Below, piece by piece: positions 55,495-64,000 of a stretch of 64,000 nucleotides of DNA (its first letter is position 1; the number at the start of each line of letters is the position of its first letter). The stretch is from Butyrivibrio sp. WCD3002. Lineage in GTDB: Bacteria; Bacillota; Clostridia; Lachnospirales; Lachnospiraceae. The notes under the pieces were generated by a model. The model saw only the letters and a program-made list of their open reading frames with translations, did no database searches and was not told where the DNA came from. The translations under genes were made by a program, and so were the position numbers. The stretch spans positions 620,001-684,000 of the forward strand of contig NZ_AUJO01000001.1 in assembly GCF_000424265.1 (NCBI RefSeq). The letters are read 5' to 3'.

Positions 55495-57171
55495 TCAGAA
55501 TAAGCCTTCAATATTTCCGTTATCGTCCACATCAATAGAAAATGCTGCAGGAGTCTTGGGCAGTCCCGGCATAGTCATTATGCTTCCTGTAATGGCAACA
55601 ATAAAGCCTGCTCCTGCCGATACATAGGCATCACGAACAGTGATTTCAAAGCCCTCAGGTCTTCCGAGAAGTGCCGGATCATCTGAAAGTGAATACTGTG
55701 TTTTAGCCATACAAACAGGGAGATTACCAAATCCCATGTCTACTATCTTCTTAAGCTGCTTCTTTGCTGCAGGTGCATAGCTTACGCCTGTAGCACCATA
55801 GATTTTCTTTGCAACAGTCTCAATCTTTTCTTCAGGGGAAAGATCGTCAGCATAGATAGGTGCATAGTGGGATTCTTTAGTTTCAAGTGTATTGATAACG
55901 GCCTTTGCAAGCTCTTCACCGCCTGCTCCGCCTTTCTCCCAAACCTCTGAAATTGCGAAATCACAATCTCTCTCTTCGCAGAACTGCTTAACAAATTCTA
56001 TTTCAGCTGCAGTATCTGTAAGGAAGCTGTTAAGTGTAACAACAACAGGAACGCCGTACTGCTGAATATTTTCAATGTGCTTTTCAAGATTCACGATACC
56101 CTTTTTAAGCGCATCAAGATTTTCTTCCGAAAGCTTATCCTTAGGAATACCACCGTTATATTTAAGAGCTCTTACAGTTGCAACAAGGACAACCGCATCG
56201 GGCTTAAGTCCGTGCATTCTGCATTTGATATCAAGGAACTTCTCGGCTCCAAGGTCTGCACCAAAACCGGCTTCCGTTACTGTGATATCGGAAAGATGGA
56301 GAGCTGCTTCTGTAGCTCTTATTGAGTTACAACCATGAGCAATATTGGCAAAAGGACCACCATGAATAAATACCGGTGTATGCTCAAGAGTTTGCACAAG
56401 ATTAGGCTTGAGGGCATCCTTCAAAAGAGCTGCCATTGCGCCAACTGCCTTGAGGTCTTTTGCTGTAACAGGCTCGCCCGCATAATTATATGCAACGACG
56501 ATTCTTGAAAGTCTCTCCTTTAAATCCTTTAAATCCTTTGCAAGGCATAAAATAGCCATTATCTCGGATGCAACCGTGATTACAAAATGATCCTCTCTTA
56601 CAAAACCATCCATTTTTGAGCCAAGACCGACAACGATATTTCTGAGAGCTCTGTCATTCATATCCTCGCATCGCTTCCAGATTATCTGTCTGGTATCAAT
56701 TCCAAGCTCATTTCCCTGCTGAATATGGTTATCAAGAAGAGCTGCAAGAAGATTGTTTGCAGATGTAATAGCATGAAAATCACCTGTGAAATGGAGATTA
56801 ATATCCTCCATCGGAACAACCTGGGCATAACCACCGCCTGCGGCACCGCCCTTTATTCCAAAGCAGGGACCAAGTGAAGGCTCACGAAGAGCTATCATTG
56901 TCTTCTTGCCAAGTCTGTTAAGAGCATCGCCAAGACCAACACTTGTTGTGGTCTTACCCTCACCTGCCGGTGTGGGATTTATAGCAGTAACAAGAACCAG
57001 CTTACCCTTTTTTCTGTCTGCTATTTTCTGTAAAAAATCTTCCGTAAGCTTAGCCTTGTATTTTCCGTAATATTCAAGATCATCTTCAGTAATGCCGATT
57101 GACTCAGCAACCTTACCGATAGGAAAAAGCTCTGCCTCTCTTGCAATTTCGATGTCTGACTTAAATGCCAT
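55495..57171 (-). CDS. fhs: formate-tetrahydrofolate ligase
   Basis: ATP-dependent formation of 10-formyl-THF from formate. The product is about 558 residues, the full family length, with the P-loop [41 protein letters not shown] and [14 protein letters not shown] follow. The frame reaches 57246, but the ATG at 57171 is preceded by GGAGG and the longer version would overlap ftsK, so I use 57171. It precedes folD by 59 bases. Confidence 0.96.
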   Translation of the reverse strand: MAFKSDIEIAREAELFPIGKVAESIGITEDDLEYYGKYKAKLTEDFLQKIADRKKGKLVLVTAINPTPAGEGKTTTSVGLGDALNRLGKKTMIALREPSLGPCFGIKGGAAGGGYAQVVPMEDINLHFTGDFHAITSANNLLAALLDNHIQQGNELGIDTRQIIWKRCEDMNDRALRNIVVGLGSKMDGFVREDHFVITVASEIMAILCLAKDLKDLKERLSRIVVAYNYAGEPVTAKDLKAVGAMAALLKDALKPNLVQTLEHTPVFIHGGPFANIAHGCNSIRATEAALHLSDITVTEAGFGADLGAEKFLDIKCRMHGLKPDAVVLVATVRALKYNGGIPKDKLSEENLDALKKGIVNLEKHIENIQQYGVPVVVTLNSFLTDTAAEIEFVKQFCEERDCDFAISEVWEKGGAGGEELAKAVINTLETKESHYAPIYADDLSPEEKIETVAKKIYGATGVSYAPAAKKQLKKIVDMGFGNLPVCMAKTQYSLSDDPALLGRPEGFEITVRDAYVSAGAGFIVAITGSIMTMPGLPKTPAAFSIDVDDNGNIEGLF

Positions 57172-57214
57172 TTTGAAACCTCCTAAAATAAAACACCTTA
57201 ACATTATTGCTATA

Positions 57215-60073
57215 TTACGAAGCGTTTGACTCCATAAACTGTTCAAACTCTTCCTTTGTCATGAGAATCTTTCTGGGCTTTGTGCCCTCCTCAGGTCCTA
57301 CTACTCCGGCGTCACTTAGCTGATCCATGATTCTGGCAGCTCTGTTAAAGCCAATCTTATATAGTCTCTGAAGCATTCCGATGGATGCCTTTTCTTTTTC
57401 AATAATGGCTGCTCCTGCCTGAGCGAAAAGCGGATCTACATCTGATCCGGAATCAGCACTGTCTCCAGTAGAAGCAGGGGCTGATTTAGATGCAACCTCA
57501 TAGCTGCTAAGCTCGTCCTGAACATTTCCGCCATATTCGGTTTCAACATTTTGATTCTTAATAAAATCAGTAACTGCCTGCACTTCTTCATCAGAAACAA
57601 AACAGCCCTGTACTCTGGCAGGCTTATTATAGCCTCTGGGGAAGAACAGCATATCACCCTTACCGATAAGCTTTTCTGCACCATAGCTGTCAAGAATTGT
57701 TCTTGAATCCACACCGCTTGATACGGCAAAAGCGATTCGGCTTGGTATATTTGCCTTAATGAGACCTGTGATTACGTCTACAGAAGGTCTCTGTGTTGCA
57801 ATTATCAGGTAAATTCCGGCAGCTCTGGCAAGCTGTGTAAGTCTTACTATGGAATCCTCGACCTCATTTTTAAACTGCATCATAAGGTCAGCAAGCTCGT
57901 CGACGATTACAACAATCTCAGGAAGCTTTTGCATCTCTTCGTCGTTACTCTGAGCACAAAGAGCATTATAGCCCTTAAGATCTCTGACCTTGGCATTTGC
58001 AAATTTCTTATATCTGTTGGTCATCTCCGCAACAGCCCAGTTAAGTGCTGCAGCTGCCTTTTTAGGATCAGTAACAACAGGTATAAGCAGATGAGGAATT
58101 CCGTTATATACGGAAAGCTCAACAATCTTGGGATCGATCATGATAAGTCTTACATCCTCAGGATCTGCCTTGTATATAATACTCATTATTATAGTATTGA
58201 TACATACGGACTTACCGGAGCCTGTAGCACCTGCTATGAGAAGGTGAGGCATCTTTGCAATATCCGTAACAACAATCTTACCTGCTATATCCTTACCTAC
58301 AGCAACAGTAAGATTAGATTTTGATTTTTTGAATTCTTCACTGTCAATCAGGTCTCTAACCGCAACAGGAGAATTCTCTTTATTGGGCACCTCGATACCA
58401 ACGGCGGATTTTCCGGGTATAGGCGCTTCTATTCTGATATCTGTAGCAGCAAGATGCATCTTGATATCATCAGATAGGTCTACGATCTTCCTTACTTTTA
58501 CTCCGGCCTCGGGCTGAAGCTCATATCTTGTAACAGAAGGCCCCTGCGAAATATGAGTAATCTTAGCAACAACATTGAACATGGCAAGAGTCTCTTCAAG
58601 AGTCTTTGCGGTATTTCTAAGATATGATTCGGAATCACCTTTGCCCTTAACTCCCTTAGTAAGAAGCTTGATAGGCGGAAATTCATATTTCTTTGCAGGC
58701 GGTCTTACAACTGATCTCTCCTTAGCCTGCTGCATTCTCTCTTCACTCTTTTTGCTCTTTACGTAATCAGTTGAATGAACCTTGTATTCACCGTTATAGT
58801 CAGGAGCAAAATTTTCTGCGTGAATCGGAATCTCAGCATCTTCAAAAGGCTTCTCCTCTGCCTCCTTTGCCAGTCTTGCAACAGGTCGCTTTGGCATAAG
58901 CGGTGAGGTTATTTCAGGTTCGAAGCTTTCTTCCTCTTCCTCTTCATAAGACTCCGCATAGGTGTCGATGATATGCTCTTCCTCCTGATAATCATCCTGT
59001 GAATCAATAGTCAGCTCAATCTTATGAGTATCATCAGCTGCTATCTTGTCAGCCTTAAGCGTAAACTGACCATCCGCACCTTCCTCTGTGACTATATCAG
59101 GGTTATAACGAATTTCATGAATATCATCATGTATCTCTTCTTCAGGTATGAAAACACTATGACTGCTTTCAAGATCTTCTATTAAAGGATGATCATCTTC
59201 TTCAAATCTGTCACCCTCCAAAAGATGAATTTCAGGACCTTCAAACTCATCTATATCAGCCTCATCCTCGTTGGTAATACGAGTGTCCATGCTGACTCCG
59301 GATACTTTTTTATCCATACGGAGGATTTTTTCATCCTCTTTCTGCTCAAGGAGGAGCTGCCTTTCTTCTTCAATTCGCGCTCTCTCCTCTTCGCGGAATC
59401 TGGCTCTTTCATCCATGTACTCACGATATTCCTGAGCACCCTGCCTGGTTTTCTCTATAACTCTTCTGCCGCCCTTCTTCATACTGCGAACAACAGATTT
59501 CTGTGTAAAAAGGCCTGCTGCAATCAGGAAAACCACCAGCATTACGATAAGTGTTCCTGCAAGTGATAAATTGTGATAAAGAAAATATGCAATACTTCCC
59601 GCTATAAATCCGCCGCCATTTCTGGCTTCACTGGCAGCACTATATAACCCTGCACCGTCAAAGGAGACCATTCCCTGAACCCTTCCGGTAACAAGCTCTA
59701 AAAGCATCGCAATAACAAGCAGTAAAACGAGTCCTGAGATTACCTTGCGAAGCGCCGCAGGACTGGTTCCGTTAGATAAAAGCAGTGCTGAAGATGCAAA
59801 TATTACAAGGGGAATAATGTAAGCAGTTATTCCGAAAATGCCAAACAAAACGCCACTTAAAACATTTCCAAAGCTTCCGCATACCCCAAAATTGCATAAA
59901 AATAAAAAGACCGTAATCGCAGCAAAGAGAATCAGAGAGACTTCACTACTTATTGAGTAGTCCAAAACCTCGTTTTGATTCCGCGTTTCAGTTCTCCTTG
60001 CAGTCGATGATCTTTTAGTGTTCTTAGTTCCCTTCGGACGACCTCCGGGTCTTTTTGTATTACCTGTAGCCAT
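57215..60073 (-). CDS. ftsK: DNA translocase FtsK/SpoIIIE
   Basis: Moves chromosomes at the septum and resolves dimers. About 952 residues: four or so membrane helices near the N-terminus (about 50-190), a long acidic charged linker (about 230-450), the motor domain with Walker [14 protein letters not shown], and a C-terminal winged-helix gamma domain that reads KOPS/SRS sites. The frame begins with GTG at 60079, and an ATG follows at 60073; the RBS does not decide between them. It precedes fhs by 43 bases but is probably its own unit. Confidence 0.95.
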   Translation of the reverse strand: MATGNTKRPGGRPKGTKNTKRSSTARRTETRNQNEVLDYSISSEVSLILFAAITVFLFLCNFGVCGSFGNVLSGVLFGIFGITAYIIPLVIFASSALLLSNGTSPAALRKVISGLVLLLVIAMLLELVTGRVQGMVSFDGAGLYSAASEARNGGGFIAGSIAYFLYHNLSLAGTLIVMLVVFLIAAGLFTQKSVVRSMKKGGRRVIEKTRQGAQEYREYMDERARFREEERARIEEERQLLLEQKEDEKILRMDKKVSGVSMDTRITNEDEADIDEFEGPEIHLLEGDRFEEDDHPLIEDLESSHSVFIPEEEIHDDIHEIRYNPDIVTEEGADGQFTLKADKIAADDTHKIELTIDSQDDYQEEEHIIDTYAESYEEEEEESFEPEITSPLMPKRPVARLAKEAEEKPFEDAEIPIHAENFAPDYNGEYKVHSTDYVKSKKSEERMQQAKERSVVRPPAKKYEFPPIKLLTKGVKGKGDSESYLRNTAKTLEETLAMFNVVAKITHISQGPSVTRYELQPEAGVKVRKIVDLSDDIKMHLAATDIRIEAPIPGKSAVGIEVPNKENSPVAVRDLIDSEEFKKSKSNLTVAVGKDIAGKIVVTDIAKMPHLLIAGATGSGKSVCINTIIMSIIYKADPEDVRLIMIDPKIVELSVYNGIPHLLIPVVTDPKKAAAALNWAVAEMTNRYKKFANAKVRDLKGYNALCAQSNDEEMQKLPEIVVIVDELADLMMQFKNEVEDSIVRLTQLARAAGIYLIIATQRPSVDVITGLIKANIPSRIAFAVSSGVDSRTILDSYGAEKLIGKGDMLFFPRGYNKPARVQGCFVSDEEVQAVTDFIKNQNVETEYGGNVQDELSSYEVASKSAPASTGDSADSGSDVDPLFAQAGAAIIEKEKASIGMLQRLYKIGFNRAARIMDQLSDAGVVGPEEGTKPRKILMTKEEFEQFMESNAS

Positions 60074-60166
60074 ATCCACCCATACTTTTTAAAACTTTTT
60101 TCATAAAATGCGCCATGTAATATAGAAAAGCGCACACTAAATAATATACCATTTTTATTATGTTTG

Positions 60167-60175
60167 TGCTATACT
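60167..60175 (+). promoter_or_regulatory. extended -10 upstream of the 60234 gene
   Basis: TGCTATACT is a good extended -10, about 60 bases before the ATG at 60234; no matching -35 is visible. A GTTTCA/TGAAAC hairpin (60182-60208) lies in the leader. Confidence 0.4.
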
Positions 60176-60233
60176 AATCACGTTTCAAAGACAGATGTAT
60201 TATGAAACTTCTAAACGGAGGTAATGATTTTAT

Positions 60234-60812
60234 ATGGAATTCAGACAGGAACTTGAGACCGGACTTCTCAAACAGATAGGTAATACAGAAACCACTTTAA
60301 AGATCAAGGATGTAGCATCGAAATGCCGCCTTCTTAAGACAGATAATGGTTTAAAGGTTGAACTGTCCTATACCGGTCCCAATGCCAGCAAGTATCTTCA
60401 GTATGTAGAGAAGCATCGTGAAGAGCTCACTAATTATCTTCTTCATCCCGATGATGCAGATCTCTATGAATGGATGGAAACCAGTCACCAGACTTCCATC
60501 ACACTCAAGAAGCATGAGAAAGAAAAGCTCATTCTTTATGTTAATTTCGATCCTGATACCAATATTGTTCAGACAGGAATCGCAGATGAGAATGTAACCA
60601 TGAAGCTTGGTTCTCCTCTCATGAACATCAACATTGCAGATATGAAGAGAAATGAGTTCAAGCTTGCTATTTACGATATGCTTCTCCTTGCGGATGAGAT
60701 TGCAATTGCAATGGGCAACATCGAGCTTCGCAAAATGGCAAACATTGAGATGGTTAAGACTTATCTTTCAGAGATATATGATAAGTTCAATAACAACATC
60801 CTGGCTCAGTAA
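60234..60812 (+). CDS. conserved-looking protein of unknown function
   Basis: The 192-residue soluble protein has no signal peptide or membrane helix. It shows an alternating alpha/beta pattern with no motif I recognise. It has its own promoter element and is followed by a strong terminator, so it is a single-gene unit, divergent from ftsK by 154 bases. GGAGG lies 12 bases before the ATG, a rather long spacing. A regular codon use and clear start/stop signals support a real gene. Confidence 0.8.
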   Translation: MEFRQELETGLLKQIGNTETTLKIKDVASKCRLLKTDNGLKVELSYTGPNASKYLQYVEKHREELTNYLLHPDDADLYEWMETSHQTSITLKKHEKEKLILYVNFDPDTNIVQTGIADENVTMKLGSPLMNINIADMKRNEFKLAIYDMLLLADEIAIAMGNIELRKMANIEMVKTYLSEIYDKFNNNILAQ

Positions 60813-60832
60813 TATAATAAAATTTGCAATAA

Positions 60833-60867
60833 AAAACTCTCAAGCATCACAATTGCTTGAGAGTTTT
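60833..60867. terminator. bidirectional terminator between 60234 and the GNAT gene
   Basis: AAAACTCTCAAGCA / TGCTTGAGAGTTTT form a 14-bp stem with a seven-base loop. It overlaps the end of the GNAT gene. Confidence 0.85.
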
Positions 60868-61416
60868 CTTATTTTCAAAATATTCTTCTGCGCTCATACA
60901 CATCATGGTCTCATTGTAATTTTTCTTTAGCATGGAATTATAACGATTCTCATTTCTGTGATGATATTTAAGTCCACATTTGGATATTACCCGCTCTGAT
61001 CTGACATTTCCATCAAAATATCCGCACCAGATGCGTCTTATCCCAACCTCTTCAAAGAGATATCTTATAAGCTCAGTAAGGGCCTCCGTGGCATAGCCTC
61101 TGTTCCAGTAATCTCTGCCTACCCAATAGCCTATTTCCGCTTCATCCTTATTCTCGATTCCACGCTTTGGAGAATTTCCGATTCTAAAGCCCATGCTGCC
61201 AATCGCTTCTTCGTTTTCGCGAAGTCTAATGGCATATTCGCCATCCGCTGTCAAAACAGACCTTATAATAGCTCTTGAGTATTCAACATCTTTGTGGGGA
61301 AGCCAGCCCGCACCCTCGCCGATCACCGGATCACATGCCATGGCATAAAGCTTTTCAGCATCTGAATCAGTCCATTTTTTGAGGATTAGCCTGTCTGTCT
61401 TAATAATAGCTTCCAT
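60847..61416 (-). CDS. GNAT family N-acetyltransferase (RimJ/RimL type)
   Basis: The 189-residue protein has the RimJ-like start TDRLILKKWTDSDAEKLY and the acetyl-CoA loop region YWVGRDYWNRGYATEALTELI. FEEVGIRRIWCGYFDGNVRSERV follows. Such enzymes acetylate N-terminal amino groups of ribosomal proteins or small molecules; the target is unknown. It lies two bases after proB and its 3' end runs into the terminator hairpin. AAGGAAAAC precedes the ATG. Confidence 0.88.
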   Translation of the reverse strand: MEAIIKTDRLILKKWTDSDAEKLYAMACDPVIGEGAGWLPHKDVEYSRAIIRSVLTADGEYAIRLRENEEAIGSMGFRIGNSPKRGIENKDEAEIGYWVGRDYWNRGYATEALTELIRYLFEEVGIRRIWCGYFDGNVRSERVISKCGLKYHHRNENRYNSMLKKNYNETMMCMSAEEYFENKKTLKQL

Positions 61417-61418
61417 TA

Positions 61419-62234
61419 TCAGTTTTCCTTCGCCACAAAAAGAGTACCTACATGCTTTTTGTTGATTATGTCATAAAGACTGTCTGTATTCTTACCGTTT
61501 GTAATAAGAACATCTACGCCTCTCTTAGTCGCGTACTCAGCTGCCTGGAGCTTAGTGATCATTCCGCCTGTACCTCTGTTGGAACCGGAGCCTTCACCTT
61601 CAGCAAGAGCATAAATCTTTTCATCTATCTCTTCTACCCTGCTTATCAGCTTTGCATCAGGGTTCTTAGCAGGATTACTGTCATAAAAGCCGTCTATATC
61701 AGACATAATGATAAGCTTACATGCTCCGCAAAATGCAGCCACAATCGCAGAAAGCATATCGTTATCGGAAAACAGCTTCTGTTCCGATTCAATCTCCGCA
61801 TGGCTGACAGAGTCATTCTCATTAACAATCGGAATGATGTGGTTTTCAAGAAGTGCATCAAAGGTGTTCTGAAGGTTCACCCTGCGTTCCTTGTTTTCAA
61901 CATCATCATTATCAAGAAGAATCTGTCCAACCAGTCTTCCATACTCACCAAAGAATTTGTCGTATAGATGCATCAGCTCGCTCTGACCAACAGATGCGGC
62001 TGCCTGCTTTAATCTCATATCCTTTGGTTTCTGAGAAAGGCGCATTTTATTAGCTCCGACGGCAATAGCGCCGGAGCTAACGAGTACTACGTCATATCCA
62101 AGATTCTCAATGCCTGCAAGAGCACGACAAAGAAGATCTATCTGATGAATGTTGATACCACCATTGTCGTTTGTAATGGTGGATGTACCAACCTTCACCA
62201 CTATTCTTTCTTTTCTAATTTTCTTAGGGCTCAT
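61419..62234 (-). CDS. proB: glutamate 5-kinase without PUA domain
   Basis: The first step of proline synthesis, phosphorylating glutamate. The 271-residue protein contains the amino-acid kinase domain: IVVKVGTSTIT near the start, VLVSSGAIAVGANKM, and NENDSVSHAEIE. It has GTGGMITKLQAAEYATKRGV near the end. It lacks the C-terminal PUA domain seen in E. coli ProB, as many Firmicutes forms do. proA is 20 kb away. AAGGAATAAA precedes the ATG. The downstream GNAT gene is probably cotranscribed. Confidence 0.95.
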   Translation of the reverse strand: MSPKKIRKERIVVKVGTSTITNDNGGINIHQIDLLCRALAGIENLGYDVVLVSSGAIAVGANKMRLSQKPKDMRLKQAAASVGQSELMHLYDKFFGEYGRLVGQILLDNDDVENKERRVNLQNTFDALLENHIIPIVNENDSVSHAEIESEQKLFSDNDMLSAIVAAFCGACKLIIMSDIDGFYDSNPAKNPDAKLISRVEEIDEKIYALAEGEGSGSNRGTGGMITKLQAAEYATKRGVDVLITNGKNTDSLYDIINKKHVGTLFVAKEN

Positions 62235-62253
62235 TTTATTCCTTAATGTAAAA

Positions 62254-63120
62254 TCAGTCGTTGTCTGTGTCTACGATCTTGTTGAGGTAATAATCAATAC
62301 TTCCTGTCTTACCATCCTTGTATGTATAGTTAACTCTGATTACTGTGGTTGCATACATACTGCTCTCTGTAACTGTTGTGTTACTGTCCTCATAATCAGT
62401 AACCTGCATCTCTTCACTGAGGGTTACCTTTTTACCGTTCTTATGCTGAGTCCAGTAAAGAACAGGCTGGTTGTTTCCGCTGGCATCTTTTTCATTTCTG
62501 TATTTACCAACCATAATTGAGTTAAGGGTATATCCCTTGTTCATCTCAACCTTTAACTTGCCCTTTTTAGCGTCTGTAACATAGTTAAGGCTTCCGAGCA
62601 TTCCGGCCTTTGTAGAAAGAACAGAATTGCCAAAGGTTGCCTTCTTTACAGGGCTTGCTGAATTAATCTTAATCTGGCAGTTCTTAACCTCGTAATTAGA
62701 TCCTCTTACACTGAATTTAAAGGTATATCTCTTTTCCTTTGTAGTATAGAATGAAAAACGATAGGTTACTGTATCTTCCTTTTCATCAACTATCTTTGAA
62801 GTTTTCTTGTATCTGAGATCTCTTTTGCAGCTAACGTTTCTGATCTTAGCATCAGAATCACTGATCTTTACTTCAAGAACATTCTTAGCATAAAGTCCGG
62901 GAGTTATTGTGACATAATTATTACCTGTGTCCTTGTAAGCAATGCCACCCTTCTTTGTTAAGCTCTGAGCCACTTCATAATACTCAACTTTCACACCACT
63001 GCTACTATAAGTAGTAACTGATGCATCTGCTTTGATTGATGTAGCAGGAATTCCACTAACTATGAATGTAGCAGCAAGAACAGCCGCAAGTGTCCCCTTT
63101 AATAATTTCATACCTTTCAT
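62254..63120 (-). CDS. secreted protein of unknown function
   Basis: The 288-residue protein has a signal peptide (about 1-31, cleavage near KADAS) and a beta-rich lysine-containing body with no motif I recognise. GGAG lies seven bases before the ATG, and a probable promoter (TTGCAT, 17 bases, TAGAAT) lies upstream. It precedes proB by 19 bases, so proB may be cotranscribed from here. An extracellular structural or binding role is likely but unproven. Confidence 0.82.
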   Translation of the reverse strand: MKGMKLLKGTLAAVLAATFIVSGIPATSIKADASVTTYSSSGVKVEYYEVAQSLTKKGGIAYKDTGNNYVTITPGLYAKNVLEVKISDSDAKIRNVSCKRDLRYKKTSKIVDEKEDTVTYRFSFYTTKEKRYTFKFSVRGSNYEVKNCQIKINSASPVKKATFGNSVLSTKAGMLGSLNYVTDAKKGKLKVEMNKGYTLNSIMVGKYRNEKDASGNNQPVLYWTQHKNGKKVTLSEEMQVTDYEDSNTTVTESSMYATTVIRVNYTYKDGKTGSIDYYLNKIVDTDND

Positions 63121-63162
63121 ACCATTTCTCCTTTTTACAAATAGATTTAGTACCTAGCATAC

Positions 63163-63191
63163 ATTCTAACCACAAGAAAATGTAAATGCAA
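63163..63191 (-). promoter_or_regulatory. candidate promoter of the secreted-protein to proB run
   Basis: On the minus strand TTGCAT (63186-63191) and TAGAAT (63163-63168) are spaced by 17 bases. Confidence 0.45.
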
Positions 63192-63247
63192 GGAATTTTC
63201 AGACAATTTTTTAGGGGATTAGAAGCGAAGGCCCTCTCTACTCCAAC

Positions 63248-63274
63248 AAAAAAAGAGACTTTCGTCTCTTTTTT
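63248..63274 (-). terminator. terminator of ssrA
   Basis: AAAAAAGAGAC-TTTC-GTCTCTTTTTT forms a stem with a T-run on the minus strand directly after the mature 3' end of the tmRNA. Confidence 0.85.
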
Positions 63275-63276
63275 AG

Positions 63277-63624
63277 TGGATTAGAGGGGAGTCGAACCCC
63301 TGTCCAAAAACCCGTCCCCTGTCCTTCTACTGTCGTAGTGAATTATTGTGGGCAAGCCCGATTCCCTCACTTCACCGGAAATTCACACCCTAAGAAGTTC
63401 GGTAGCTTCATGATACGACCATAGCCGCAAAGCTTAAGCTATGTCGTTTCCTGCAAAGTCGACGCAGGTTACTGAATGTGCAGGTGCACTCAGGCCTACG
63501 CGCTGCGTTTAGGCAGCGAGTGCTAAATTATCTTCAGCGTTTATATTTAAGTTTGAGGTTTAACGCACCATCCTGCGGACAGCTTCTCCAGCTTCAGAAT
63601 CCCTGTCGAAACCTTTACTAACCC
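63277..63624 (-). ncRNA. ssrA: transfer-messenger RNA
   Basis: Rescues stalled ribosomes with SmpB. The 348-base RNA has a 5' GGGTTAG that pairs with the 3' CTAATCC acceptor arm. Near the 5' end is the conserved AAAGGTTTCGACAGGG, and near the 3' end a T-arm (GGGGTTCGACTCCCC). The tag reading frame (63509-63538) reads AEDNLALAA with a GCT resume codon and a TAA stop, a Clostridia-like tag. CCA is not encoded after the discriminator A. A TTGATT-17-TATAAT promoter lies upstream, smpB further upstream and a terminator downstream. Confidence 0.95.
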
Positions 63625-63658
63625 ATATATAATTGTAAATGTGCTATTTACTTTGCTT

Positions 63659-63687
63659 ATTATATCGGCTATTTTTCATAAAATCAA
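63659..63687 (-). promoter_or_regulatory. promoter of ssrA
   Basis: On the minus strand TTGATT (63682-63687) and a perfect TATAAT (63659-63664) are spaced by 17 bases. The mature tmRNA 5' end is about 35 bases downstream, so some trimming is expected. Confidence 0.7.
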
Positions 63688-63739
63688 CTGACCCTGCGGT
63701 TAAGTCAGTGAGAAATTTACAGTTTCAGTGATCATATTT

Positions 63740-64000
63740 TTATCTGAGGCTTACCTTATAATCTCTCATAGCCTCTCTCTGCTGATCTTTCTTAGCAGCA
63801 ACATCTCTCTTATCATAGAGCTTTTTACCTTTTGCAAGACCTATCTGAACCTTAACCTTGCCTTTCTTGAAATACACTTCAAGAGGTACAAGAGTATAGC
63901 CCTGAGCCTGAGATGCCTGATCAAGCTTTCTGATTTCAGTTTTGTGAAGCAGGAGTTTTCTCACTCTGAGAGGATCCTTGTTGAAAATATTACCCTTTTC
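63740..64000 (-). CDS. smpB: SsrA-binding protein, partial
   Basis: The C-terminal 86 codons of SmpB; the 5' part lies beyond the right edge. Visible motifs are [47 protein letters not shown] and the basic C-terminal tail. The reading frame is open to the last base. It binds tmRNA, whose gene follows 115 bases downstream, the usual smpB-ssrA order. Confidence 0.95.
   Translation of the reverse strand, partial: EKGNIFNKDPLRVRKLLLHKTEIRKLDQASQAQGYTLVPLEVYFKKGKVKVQIGLAKGKKLYDKRDVAAKKDQQREAMRDYKVSLR

Overview
The window reads as a low- to mid-G+C Firmicutes chromosome, most likely a Lachnospiraceae member (Butyrivibrio, Pseudobutyrivibrio or Roseburia relatives). The reasons are gene content and order: the carboxyspermidine polyamine route, an NfnAB pair, fhs/folD, tandem SpoVB-like and PhoH/YbeY loci, BspA-type leucine-rich-repeat surface proteins with lysine-rich tails, and strong GGAGG ribosome binding sites. 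No rRNA, tRNA, CRISPR array, insertion sequence or phage gene was seen. Only three genes (3081, 36882 and 60234) lie on the + strand; everything else runs right to left.

Left part, 1 to 22 kb: upp, nspC and tcdA, a stand-alone CheY-like receiver, then a minus-strand run holding polyamine genes (speA, an unusual speE, a carboxynorspermidine synthase-like dehydrogenase) interleaved with three large secreted proteins. These are a C39-peptidase-like multi-Ig protein, a 1731-residue BspA-like LRR protein and a 1905-residue VWA protein. The last two are translationally coupled. speA has a clear promoter, an intrinsic-terminator hairpin inside its leader and a probable TTG start, so attenuation is possible. 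A 5'-truncated remnant of a surface protein lies upstream of speA.

Middle, 22 to 39 kb: serC, serA and a DUF1015 gene (serine synthesis) with a good promoter; a branched-chain amino acid cluster (leuB, ilvD, ilvB) that also carries a GT39-like membrane protein and an L,D-transpeptidase; tgt-yajC; a VanY-type carboxypeptidase; aroC; and a lactonase. Two palindromic intergenic elements (16281 and 33701) look like dispersed repeats.

Right part, 39 to 64 kb: a long tightly packed series from nfnA-nfnB through a small membrane gene, rlmH, phoH, a catalytically degenerate PgpH-like HD protein, ybeY, a lipid-flippase-like protein, a BaiN/HI0933 flavoprotein, a flavoprotein fused to 5-formyltetrahydrofolate cyclo-ligase, proA and a two-domain class II aldolase. 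Further right are ftsK, fhs, folD and a zinc-ribbon/TPR protein, a divergent unknown gene, proB with a GNAT enzyme, an unknown secreted protein, and the ssrA tmRNA with the end of smpB running off the window.

The most interesting points are the HD-less PgpH homologue between phoH and ybeY, the flavoprotein/5-FCL fusion, the leader hairpin of speA, the SpeE with altered substrate-site motifs beside a second spermidine route, and the higher-order repeats in the LRR protein.
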